The notes below the pieces were generated by a model that saw nothing but the letters and a program-made list of their open reading frames with translations, had not been told where the DNA came from and searched no databases. A program made the translations under genes and the position numbers. A stretch of 64,000 nt of DNA from Syntrophotaleaceae bacterium (GTDB lineage Bacteria > Desulfobacterota > Desulfuromonadia > Desulfuromonadales > Syntrophotaleaceae), in contig JAWKQB010000001.1 in the NCBI GenBank assembly GCA_041390365.1, forward strand, positions 1,178,001 through 1,242,000. Direction: 5' to 3'. Positions 8,708-15,658 of this stretch are shown piece by piece. The number at the start of each line of letters is the position of its first letter. Within the stretch, counting starts at the first letter, position 1.

Positions 8708-10294
8708 ATGTCTCTTTTGCTACGAAACCAACCGCCCGGAACGGGCCAAGAACCAGGCAGGAACTGGCGGTCCATGGACCACACGCAGGGAGGATCGTTG
8801 GGCACGACGAACGCCGCTCTTGAGCTCCTGGAGCACAACCTTTGGAGCCGCCCGGACAAGACAGTCTATCTTTGCTCCGGCAGGGTCCACACGTACCGCG
8901 AGTTGGGCGAGGGAGCCTGTTGCCTGGCACGCCGGCTGCGGGAGCGGGGGGTCGCACCGGGGGAGCGCATCCTGGTCGCCCTCCCCGACTGCTTCGCCTT
9001 CCCGGTGGCTTTTCTCGGCTGCCTCCTGTCCGGTGCCGTTGCGGTCGTGGTAAACTCCGAGCTCGACCAGGAGGCACTGGCGCAGATCGCGAAGGACGCT
9101 GGCGCGCGCCTGAGAATCTCCCTGAAGGGGAGCGCAGCGATGTCGCCTGCAGATTCCCTGGAGGAGATCCTGTGCAACGAGGTGGGACTGTTGGACTGGG
9201 CATGCCCGGGGATGGAGTTCCGCGACGCCTTTCAGCCGGCCGACAGCGACCTCGCCTATGTTCTTTACACCTCCGGCTCCACGGGCGCGCCCAAGGGAGT
9301 GCCGCACCGGCACCAAGCTCTTCTGCTGCCGTGCGATCTCGTCGGCAAGGCCGTGCTTGGGCTAACAGGCAAGGACGTCATCTTCTCCACGAGCAAGTGC
9401 TCCTTCGCCTACGGTCTCATCAACAGCCTGGCCCTGCCGCTCCGGCTCGGCGCCACCGCCATCCTCCACCCGGGAAAGCCCGATCCGGCAGCGGTCCTCG
9501 AGATCGTCCGTCGACACAGCCCGTCGGTGTTCTTCTCGGTCCCCACGCTCTTCGCTCAGATCCTCCGTTCGTGGCCGGAGGTCCGGCAGCAGCTGCCGAT
9601 GCGACTCTGCTGCTCGGCCGGCGAGGCGCTCCCGGCGGCTCTGTTCGAAGAGTGGCAGCGGGTCACCGAGCTTGAAATCCTCGACGGCATCGGCTCCACC
9701 GAGATGGCCTACCACTTCATCTCGAACGCTCCCGGTCAGGCCGTCGCGGGGTCGGCGGGGAGTTTGGTGCCGGGCTACAGGGCGAGGCTGGTGGACGAGC
9801 ACGGCGACGATGTCTCTCCCGGAAACGAGGGGCAGCTGCTCATTGACGGCCCGACGCGAACCCCGGGCCTCGGCAACTCGCCGGTTGCGGCCGACGCTCC
9901 CCTCGCGACCGGCGACCTCTTTGTGGAGCGGGACGGATTCTACTATCACCGCGGACGGAGCGACGACATGTTCAAGTCGGCCGGCTGCTGGGTCTCACCC
10001 AACGCTGTAGAGGAGGTCCTGCGAGGGCACGCCGCTGTGTCCGAGTGCGCCGTAGTGGCCTCCCGGGTTGGCGGGCTCGGTGTCCCGGACGCCTTCGTCG
10101 TACTCGACCCCACTGTGACCGGGTCGCCGGAACTGGTCGGAGAGCTGCGGCGATACTGCCGGGAACGTCTTCCGGACCACATGTGCCCGGCCCGAATCCG
10201 GTTTGTGGCCGAACTGCCGCGCACCTCCACCGGGAAGGTACAGCGGTTCAAGCTTAGAGAGGGTAACAAGGAGGAAACATGGCAGCAACAATGA
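8708..10294 (+). CDS. Acyl/aryl-adenylating ligase (benzoate-CoA ligase-like, ANL superfamily)
   Basis: An adenylate-forming enzyme of about 528 residues. The P-loop-like YTSGSTGAPKG, the GIGSTEM segment (A5), the hinge GRSDDMFK (A8) and the terminal STGKVQRFKL with the catalytic Lys (A10) are all present. The pattern 'AYGLINSLALPLRLGA' and the overall flow resemble benzoate-CoA ligases, so an aryl or short acyl acid is a reasonable substrate guess. Conserved similarity begins near NAALELLEHNL, so ATG 8708, ATG 8774 and TTG 8675 are all possible starts; 8708 follows GAAGAGG. The gene is clearly more GC-rich than its neighbours. It overlaps the downstream carrier/hydrolase gene by 16 bp, which suggests that its product charges that carrier domain rather than, or as well as, CoA. 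Confidence 0.85.
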   Translation: MSLLLRNQPPGTGQEPGRNWRSMDHTQGGSLGTTNAALELLEHNLWSRPDKTVYLCSGRVHTYRELGEGACCLARRLRERGVAPGERILVALPDCFAFPVAFLGCLLSGAVAVVVNSELDQEALAQIAKDAGARLRISLKGSAAMSPADSLEEILCNEVGLLDWACPGMEFRDAFQPADSDLAYVLYTSGSTGAPKGVPHRHQALLLPCDLVGKAVLGLTGKDVIFSTSKCSFAYGLINSLALPLRLGATAILHPGKPDPAAVLEIVRRHSPSVFFSVPTLFAQILRSWPEVRQQLPMRLCCSAGEALPAALFEEWQRVTELEILDGIGSTEMAYHFISNAPGQAVAGSAGSLVPGYRARLVDEHGDDVSPGNEGQLLIDGPTRTPGLGNSPVAADAPLATGDLFVERDGFYYHRGRSDDMFKSAGCWVSPNAVEEVLRGHAAVSECAVVASRVGGLGVPDAFVVLDPTVTGSPELVGELRRYCRERLPDHMCPARIRFVAELPRTSTGKVQRFKLREGNKEETWQQQ

Positions 10295-11394
10295 TCGATC
10301 AACTGAGGGAGCTCGTAGTGCAGGTTGGGGGCAACGCGCAGACGGCCCTCGAGCTGGAGCCGGATCAGGCCGTGGCGCACAACGCCCTCGACTCGCTCGG
10401 CTTCACAGCGTTCATCGCGGCCCTAGAGGAGCATTTTGCCATCCGGGTTGGCGACAAGTCCTCAGTAAAGCTGCGCTCCCTGAAAGACTTCGCGCAGTAT
10501 GTCGAGGCCCAGCTCGAACGCTCGCAGGATGTCGACTCCTGTGCGGCGGACAACGGCGCAGCCGAGGCCGGTGACTTGACCCTCGACGGAGCGCCGCTCC
10601 ATTACGAGATCGCCGGCAACGGACCGCCCCTGCTCCTCTTGAACGGCATCGGCCTCGACCTGTCCGCGTGGGCTCCTCTGGTTCAAGCCCTGTGCGGCGA
10701 GCGTCGCCTGGTGCTCCTTGAGACCCGCGGGTCCGGCCTCTCCGGTCCGCCACCGGAACCATGCACTACAGCCCGGCTCGCCGCCGACGCCCTCGCCCTG
10801 CTCGATCACCTCTGCCTCGACTCGGTGGACGTGCTCGGATTTTCGCTTGGCGGCCTTGTAGCGCAGGAACTGGCACTCCTCGCACCGAACCGGATCCGCT
10901 CGCTGGTGCTCGCTGCCACCGCGGCCCGCCTCCCGGGGCGGACTCGCCGCGCCCTCGACGCCTGGCGGCATCTTCTCCTGACAGGGGTAGAAGCCTACGC
11001 TTTCCGGCGCCAGCAGTTCGCCTGGATCTTCAGCCCTGCGACCCTCGAGAACGACGCGCTGATCGATGGGGCCCTGGCGACCCTCGCAAGCGCGCCCGCC
11101 CCTTCGGCGCGCGGCTTCTCGGCGCAAGCCGACGCCTGCCTGGCCCACGACTCCCGGGACCGGGCGCCGCGCATTGACGCCCCGGCGCTCGTCCTCGCCG
11201 GAGCGGACGACGTCCTCCTCCCCGCAACTGCAGCCGAGACCCTCGCCGGGCTCCTGCCCCGGGGGCGTTTCGAGTACCACCCCGGCGGCCACGCCTTTCT
11301 GTCGGAGAACACGAAAGTCGTTGCGAGGTCGGTACTGCAATTCCTGGGCTCGCCCGCGAGGCAACGGGAAAATAAGGCACAGCGTAAGAATTAG
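10279..11394 (+). CDS. Acyl carrier protein fused to an alpha/beta hydrolase (thioesterase-like)
   Basis: A 371-residue protein behind a strong AGGAGGAAAC site. Residues about 1-85 form an acyl/peptidyl carrier domain: HNALDSLGF supplies the Asp-Ser-Leu motif with S39 as the expected phosphopantetheine site, followed by EEHFAI and the final helix. Residues about 100-358 form an alpha/beta hydrolase with oxyanion segment LNGIGLDLSAW, nucleophile elbow GFSLGG (S189), acid LAGADD (D310/D311) and H338 in GGHAF. An upstream ligase overlapping by 16 bp completes an adenylation, carrier and hydrolase/thioesterase set. GC content is high, as in the ligase. The substrate and product are unknown, and no phosphopantetheinyl transferase is encoded in this window. 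Confidence 0.85.
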   Translation: MAATMIDQLRELVVQVGGNAQTALELEPDQAVAHNALDSLGFTAFIAALEEHFAIRVGDKSSVKLRSLKDFAQYVEAQLERSQDVDSCAADNGAAEAGDLTLDGAPLHYEIAGNGPPLLLLNGIGLDLSAWAPLVQALCGERRLVLLETRGSGLSGPPPEPCTTARLAADALALLDHLCLDSVDVLGFSLGGLVAQELALLAPNRIRSLVLAATAARLPGRTRRALDAWRHLLLTGVEAYAFRRQQFAWIFSPATLENDALIDGALATLASAPAPSARGFSAQADACLAHDSRDRAPRIDAPALVLAGADDVLLPATAAETLAGLLPRGRFEYHPGGHAFLSENTKVVARSVLQFLGSPARQRENKAQRKN

Positions 11395-11465
11395 GAGATG
11401 CCCGAGGGGAAGACTACTTGTTCGAAGCGCAAAAGTGGCCTGCCCCCTTTGGAAACCTTAAACCC

Positions 11466-14400
11466 TTAATTCGGGGAGGACACGGTCCTGTCCAGGACGT
11501 CTCGTATTTTTTTCAATAAATCCTCCTGCCTGAAAGGCTTTGTAATCATTTCCGCCTCTAGCGCGGCATCAAGCATCCCCTTTCTTTGCATGGTTTCTGC
11601 CGTGTAACCACTGATAAAAACTCCTTGAATTCCCGGTTTCAGCTTTTTTATTTCATCCAGCATTTCCCTGCCGTTTTTCCTGGGCATGACCACATCAGAC
11701 AAAACTAGGGAAATATCGGCGTTCTCCCTGAACCGCACAACCGCCTCTTCACCGTTTTCGGCAATAATGATTCTGTAACCGACCCTTTCCAGGGTTCTCT
11801 TTATGAACATCCTCACGGTCTCGTCATCCTCGACCACCAGTAAAGTCTCTTTACCGCCGGGAGGCTGGGAGGTGAAGGTCATTTTTTCGTTGACGAATTG
11901 ACCCTTGGCCAAAGGCAGATAAATATCGAACGTGGTTCCTTTGCCGGGTTGACTGCTGGCCAAAACGGAGCCGTTGTGCTGCTTGATGATTCCGTGAACT
12001 ATGGACAGTCCCAGGCCGGTTCCCTTCCCCACCTCCTTGGTGGTGAAAAACGGCTCAAAGATGTTTTGCAGCGTCTTTTTGTCAATCCCGTTGCCGGTAT
12101 CGGCTACGGAAATGAGGGCGTATTTACCGGGAGTTGGAAGGTCATACAGCTTTTCCATCCCCTCCTCGACAATCGCCTGTTTCGTGGTGATTGACAGATG
12201 CCCTCCCGTTGGCATGGCATCACGAGCATTGGTCGCCAGATTCATCAAGACCTGTTCTATTTGGCCCGGATCAGCCTTGACCTGCAGATTTCTGCAGCTG
12301 AAATCGATGCTGAACTCGATATCTTCCCCAATAATCCTTTGAATGATTTTCCCGGTTTCACTGATAAGAGGGTCCAGGAGCACGGGTTTCGGGTTGATCA
12401 GCTGTTTCCTGCTGAAAGCGAGCAGAGACTTGGTCAACTCCGCAGCCCGGTCAGCGGCTTTCAACACGTTACTGATACTCTCATGAGAAAGTTGATCGTC
12501 TTCACGGATGCTCTCTGACAGTATTTCCCCGTAGCCTGAAATCGCAGTGAGCAGGTTGTTAAAATCATGGGCCACACCCCCGGCTAGAATACCGACGGAT
12601 TCCATTTTCTGCGATTGCATGAGTTGCCGCTCCAGAAGTTTTCGGTCAGTGATATCGTGAATTATCCCCTGGCAACCGGACATACGGCCTTCATCGTCCT
12701 TGATGGCAGACATGGAGAAGTGAACGACGATTTTCCTGCCGTCCTTTCTCATCATTTCGACTTCGAAATCACTGACAAATTCGGATCGGTCCATCTTTTC
12801 CCACAGCAGCTCCCAGTCACCCGGATTGCAGAAGAGTTTTTCCAGATACCGGGAAAAAAGTTCCTCCCTGGAATATCCAAAAAGTTCGATTCCGGCCTGG
12901 TTGATGTCAATAATCCTTCTCGCTGGATGCAAAATGAAAATCGTGTCCCTCGACCTCTCGAAAAGAGTCCGGTATTTTTTCTCGGACTCTCGCAGTGTGT
13001 CTTCAATTCTTTTACGGTCGGTTATGTCGGTGTGGGAACCGGAAAACCTGGCCGGTTTTCCCGCCAGATCCCTCTGACAGATTCCTCGCGCATGGATCCA
13101 GCGGTAGCTGCCGTCTTTGTGCTGAAGCCGGTACTCGACCTCATAGGTGGGGATCTGTCCGACCAGGCATGCATTCCTCGCTTCCATGACCAAATTCAGG
13201 TCATCCTGATGGATTCTTTCCCTCCATTTTTCATAATTATTGGGAAATTCATCATCTTCATAGCCGAGCATGCTTTTCCAGCGCGGCGAAAAGAAAGTGT
13301 CGCCGTTTGCAAGATTGAGATCCCATATACCGTCATTTGATCCCTGAACGGCCATGGCATATCTCTCCTCGCTGGTACGCAGCGCACCAACAGTTTTTTC
13401 CAGCTGTTCCGTCCTCTCGGCAATTCTTTTTTCAAGTTCATCATGGGAGCGACACAGTTCCTCCTTTGCCATTCTCAGCGCATCTTCCGAGCGGCACTTC
13501 GCCAGGGCCACCGCCAGATACCCCGCAAGTCTCTCCCACAGCGCCATGACCTCTGGGGAGAAAAGTCCTTTTCGCCGATCATTCAGTTCCAGTGCGCCCA
13601 AGCGCTCTTGACCAAAATCAAGCGGTATCAGGGCCGTTGATTCGTATCTCTCGCCATTGCACAAGGACTGTCGCTCGTACCTGGTGGTATCACCCGGCAA
13701 GTAAGTTTCCCTGTACGAATTTTCATCCGTTTCATTCAGGCGGACGTTTACTGCCTCACAGCCGGAATGCTGCCGAAAAAAGGCTGCAGCCGCGGATAAC
13801 AGTTCTTGAGTTCCGGTACAGGCATTGACCAGGCTGAGGAATTCGATGGTTATTTTGCGCTCCTCCTCGGCCACCTTACGCTCGGTTATGTCCATAATCA
13901 TGGATTGCTTGGACATCGAGCCGTTCGCATTGCGGATAGGAGAATTGACCACGTAGTACCAACGTCCGTCCTTCGGACTCTGCACCTCCCAATGGACTGT
14001 TTCGCCTGCAAAAACCCGTTCGTTCACGCACCAGGGACAGACGGAATCTCTCTCATGCAAAACCTTGTAGCAAAGTTCGCCGACGGCGTTATTCCCGGTT
14101 CGCTGGATGAACTTCTCATTCATGTATTCAATGCGATAATCTTCCGAACAGCTGTAGATCAAGCCGTCGAAGGCCTCGACTATGGCCCGGTATTTTTCCG
14201 CGCTGTCCATTGAGGCTTGTTTCGCTTCAAAATTACGGATTGAATTCTCGGCAAGATCCGTCAAAAAACGCGAAAACGCTTTGTTGTAGGTAATGATGTC
14301 GGCAACCTTTTCCCTGGTAAAAACGGGCACTCGATCAAGCGCTGCGAGATATTCCGAAAGGTTATAACCATGTTCTTGCGCCTGCAGAATAAAGCGGCCC

Positions 14401-14765
14401 CGGTCGGCGTTCTCACCTACATAAAAAAACTGTCCAAGAAAAATCGTCGCCAGATGACGGTTCGCCACGATGACCGGGACGCCGATGTCCCAGAGCCCGT
14501 TTTTGCAGCGATAAGAGCAGGGTTCCCGATAAACGAGATTTTCCTTGATGTAATTGTCGCTTTCACGGCAATTTTTCAGGGAAGAAGGGTGTGCACGGTG
14601 AAACAAGGTACAGATATCCTGCCAACCGGTGGCCACCAGGATCGACCCATCAGTGGCGTCAATGATGCCGATCGGCATACCTGTAACCTGGTACACTGCA
14701 TCGGCGAGATTCTGTATCGTTGCCAGATCGACGAGTTCGGAAATGGTGTAATCTTTCATACTCAT
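11466..14765 (-). CDS. Orphan hybrid sensor histidine kinase, PocR-PAS-GAF-PAS-PAS-HisKA-HATPase-REC
   Basis: A 1099-residue soluble kinase with no obvious membrane helices. Domains in order: PocR sensory domain (about 1-170, with C-rich segment CRESDNY..YREPCSYRCKNGLWDIGVP), PAS (about 185-295), GAF (about 305-425), a short coiled coil, two PAS/PAC units (about 480-595 and 605-720), HisKA with phosphoacceptor H733 in GGVAHDFNNLL, HATPase (about 835-950, with DTGNGID and GTGLGLSIV) and a C-terminal receiver with D1024 in LVLSDVVMP. PocR domains are thought to sense small hydrocarbon-derived ligands. No separate response regulator is adjacent, so its output partner is elsewhere or the receiver acts through a phosphotransfer protein. 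It converges on the ligase/carrier cassette. Confidence 0.92.
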   Translation of the reverse strand: MSMKDYTISELVDLATIQNLADAVYQVTGMPIGIIDATDGSILVATGWQDICTLFHRAHPSSLKNCRESDNYIKENLVYREPCSYRCKNGLWDIGVPVIVANRHLATIFLGQFFYVGENADRGRFILQAQEHGYNLSEYLAALDRVPVFTREKVADIITYNKAFSRFLTDLAENSIRNFEAKQASMDSAEKYRAIVEAFDGLIYSCSEDYRIEYMNEKFIQRTGNNAVGELCYKVLHERDSVCPWCVNERVFAGETVHWEVQSPKDGRWYYVVNSPIRNANGSMSKQSMIMDITERKVAEEERKITIEFLSLVNACTGTQELLSAAAAFFRQHSGCEAVNVRLNETDENSYRETYLPGDTTRYERQSLCNGERYESTALIPLDFGQERLGALELNDRRKGLFSPEVMALWERLAGYLAVALAKCRSEDALRMAKEELCRSHDELEKRIAERTEQLEKTVGALRTSEERYAMAVQGSNDGIWDLNLANGDTFFSPRWKSMLGYEDDEFPNNYEKWRERIHQDDLNLVMEARNACLVGQIPTYEVEYRLQHKDGSYRWIHARGICQRDLAGKPARFSGSHTDITDRKRIEDTLRESEKKYRTLFERSRDTIFILHPARRIIDINQAGIELFGYSREELFSRYLEKLFCNPGDWELLWEKMDRSEFVSDFEVEMMRKDGRKIVVHFSMSAIKDDEGRMSGCQGIIHDITDRKLLERQLMQSQKMESVGILAGGVAHDFNNLLTAISGYGEILSESIREDDQLSHESISNVLKAADRAAELTKSLLAFSRKQLINPKPVLLDPLISETGKIIQRIIGEDIEFSIDFSCRNLQVKADPGQIEQVLMNLATNARDAMPTGGHLSITTKQAIVEEGMEKLYDLPTPGKYALISVADTGNGIDKKTLQNIFEPFFTTKEVGKGTGLGLSIVHGIIKQHNGSVLASSQPGKGTTFDIYLPLAKGQFVNEKMTFTSQPPGGKETLLVVEDDETVRMFIKRTLERVGYRIIIAENGEEAVVRFRENADISLVLSDVVMPRKNGREMLDEIKKLKPGIQGVFISGYTAETMQRKGMLDAALEAEMITKPFRQEDLLKKIRDVLDRTVSSPN

Positions 14766-14949
14766 CCTCAGGGGAGCGCTTCGGTCTGCAAAAATGAATA
14801 CCCCCTACAGAAAAACCGCTGACACCCTCAGATATCAAGCGGTCATTCCAACCGACAACTTCTAACCAAAAAACAATGCGTTAGATTACACACAATGATT
14901 CAGAATGTCAAATCACTAATGTCGCAACCTTTAAACTAATAAATTAAAT
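14766..14949. other. AT-rich intergenic region upstream of the histidine kinase
   Basis: AT-rich sequence between the kinase start and the YbiI-type remnant. Together with the remnant and the following promoter, the gene-free stretch runs from 14766 to 15145. It presumably carries the leftward kinase promoter, but no well-spaced -35/-10 pair was picked out with confidence. No repeat or structured RNA was recognised. Confidence 0.4.
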
Positions 14950-15045
14950 TGGATTGCGACCAGCAGGTAAACATTGAGCGCATTTTGTGCCTCGGATTCT
15001 TCGCAATGGGTCGAACTCTCGCCAGCGTCTGCCGCCCTGAGTGTT
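14950..15045 (-). pseudogene. Remnant of a YbiI/DksA-type zinc-finger gene
   Basis: On the minus strand one frame reads DAGESSTHCEES, matching PAGESATHCEDC of the intact gene at 7691-7957. Another frame a few codons later reads GTKCAQCL, matching GVRLCIRCQ, the second half of the same zinc finger. The segment between the two halves (the PEARRKAVP box in the intact gene) is missing and the frame is shifted, and a stop lies just upstream. This looks like a decayed, internally deleted copy. The matching stretch is short, so the call rests on about 20 similar residues. Confidence 0.55.
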
Positions 15046-15079
15046 TACCAACGGCCTCAAAGAAGCCTGCTGAAAGTCA

Positions 15080-15108
15080 TTGACAGAAAGGAAAAGAGAT
15101 TTTATTTT
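15080..15108 (+). promoter_or_regulatory. Sigma-70-type promoter for the FmdB-type gene
   Basis: A perfect TTGACA (15080-15085) is followed after 17 bp by TATTTT (15103-15108), 4 of 6 consensus positions. It is placed about 38 bp upstream of the zinc-ribbon gene, whose ribosome binding site (GGAGGT) follows. The DNA around the -10 box is very AT-rich. Confidence 0.55.
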
Positions 15109-15145
15109 ATTCAATAATCCGTATATTATATTTTGGAGGTCGAAC

Positions 15146-15319
15146 ATGCCTGTTTACGAGTACTCGTGTAAGAAATGCGGTCACCGATTTGAAAAACTGC
15201 AGAAAAACGTTGAGGCGGGACCCATATCGTGCCCCAACTGCAACTCAACGGAAGTCAAAAAGGAAATTTCATCTTTTTCCGCGACCGAATCGACTTCAGG
15301 CTCGTGCAACAGAGGTTGA
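15146..15319 (+). CDS. FmdB-family zinc-ribbon protein
   Basis: A 57-residue protein starting 'MPVYEYSCKKCGHRFE', the hallmark N-terminus of the FmdB family regulatory/zinc-ribbon proteins. It has two CxxC knuckles (CKKC and CPNC) and a Ser/Thr-rich tail ending SGSCNRG. The start is set by TTTTGGAGGT just upstream; the frame is open further upstream but lacks family sequence. The function of FmdB proteins is unclear; the name comes from a proposed regulator of formamidase/amidase genes. It is followed on the same strand by the small membrane protein gene at 15421. Confidence 0.85.
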   Translation: MPVYEYSCKKCGHRFEKLQKNVEAGPISCPNCNSTEVKKEISSFSATESTSGSCNRG

Positions 15320-15328
15320 AAATTCTAA

Positions 15329-15349
15329 AGGACGCCAGGTTGGCGTCTT
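15329..15349 (+). terminator. Hairpin after the FmdB-type gene
   Basis: GACGCCA (15331-15337) and TGGCGTC (15341-15347) form a perfect 7-bp stem with a 3-nt loop, 11 bp after the zinc-ribbon stop codon, extended by an A-T and a G-T pair. Only a short, impure T run follows (TTAGAAAA), so it may be a weak terminator or an mRNA-stabilising hairpin that lets transcription continue into the next small gene. Confidence 0.4.
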
Positions 15350-15420
15350 AGAAAATACATGACGGCAGGTAACCCCATAGATTGCCTTTGAGAAGGCCTT
15401 TAACCTTGGTAGGAAAGCCT

Positions 15421-15612
15421 ATGGAAAGCCTTGTGACAATCATTGCTATTTTATTTGTATGGGTTCTTCTGCAAAAAGTTATTTTGCCAAAACTTGGCGT
15501 ATCGACTTGAATGTCCGATACATCAGATCTCGCGGGTCGAGATCATGGAGAAAAACCGATCGGCAGCAGTGAAGCGGTGAAAGATAACCACCACGATTCA
15601 ACGCATGGATAG
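15421..15612 (+). CDS. Candidate small membrane selenoprotein (in-frame TGA read as Sec), 63 residues
   Basis: From ATG 15421 the frame encodes a 29-residue peptide: short n-region, hydrophobic helix (LVTIIAILFVWVLLQKVIL), then PKLGVST. It then meets TGA (15508-15510). The frame continues for 33 codons of hydrophilic, His/Asp-rich sequence starting MSDTSDLAGR to a TAG at 15610. Right behind the TGA is a hairpin with the geometry of a bacterial SECIS element (see separate entry). If the TGA is decoded as selenocysteine, the product is a single-helix membrane protein with Sec30 just after the helix. If it is a normal stop, the product is a 29-residue hydrophobic peptide. AGGAAAG precedes the start. 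I do not recognise the family with certainty. The recoding is inference. Confidence 0.5.
15521..15547 (+). promoter_or_regulatory. SECIS-like stem-loop immediately downstream of an in-frame TGA
   Basis: GATCTCG (15526-15532) pairs perfectly with CGAGATC (15538-15544) around the 5-nt loop CGGGT. CAT (15521-15523) can extend the stem by pairing with ATG (15545-15547), leaving a 2-nt bulge. The loop begins 22 nt after the TGA, inside the 16-37 nt range described for bacterial SECIS elements, and has a G among its first two loop bases, as that consensus requires. No T run follows, which argues against a terminator. Confidence 0.5.
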
Positions 15613-15617
15613 ATCCA

Positions 15618-15641
15618 GGGTGGATTCAAACCATCCCACCC
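15618..15641 (+). other. Inverted repeat between the candidate selenoprotein gene and the intron
   Basis: GGGTGG (15618-15623) and CCACCC (15636-15641) can pair around a 12-nt loop, just after the TAG that ends the candidate selenoprotein. No T tract follows. It could be a leftover terminator stem; the evidence is only the symmetry. Confidence 0.25.
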
Positions 15642-15658
15642 AATGAAAGGATTCCCTG

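Noticed and set aside
9362..11364. Long minus-strand frames across the ligase and carrier-hydrolase genes
   Set aside because: High GC makes stops rare on both strands; only the plus-strand frames have motifs and ribosome binding sites.
14944..15147. 67-codon minus-strand frame as an intact gene
   Set aside because: It keeps only the second half of a zinc finger out of frame with the first half; treated as a pseudogene remnant.
15508..15510. The TGA as a sequencing error or simple frameshift
   Set aside because: The frame continues without a shift on both sides and a SECIS-like hairpin follows, so recoding is the better working idea; a plain stop codon remains possible.
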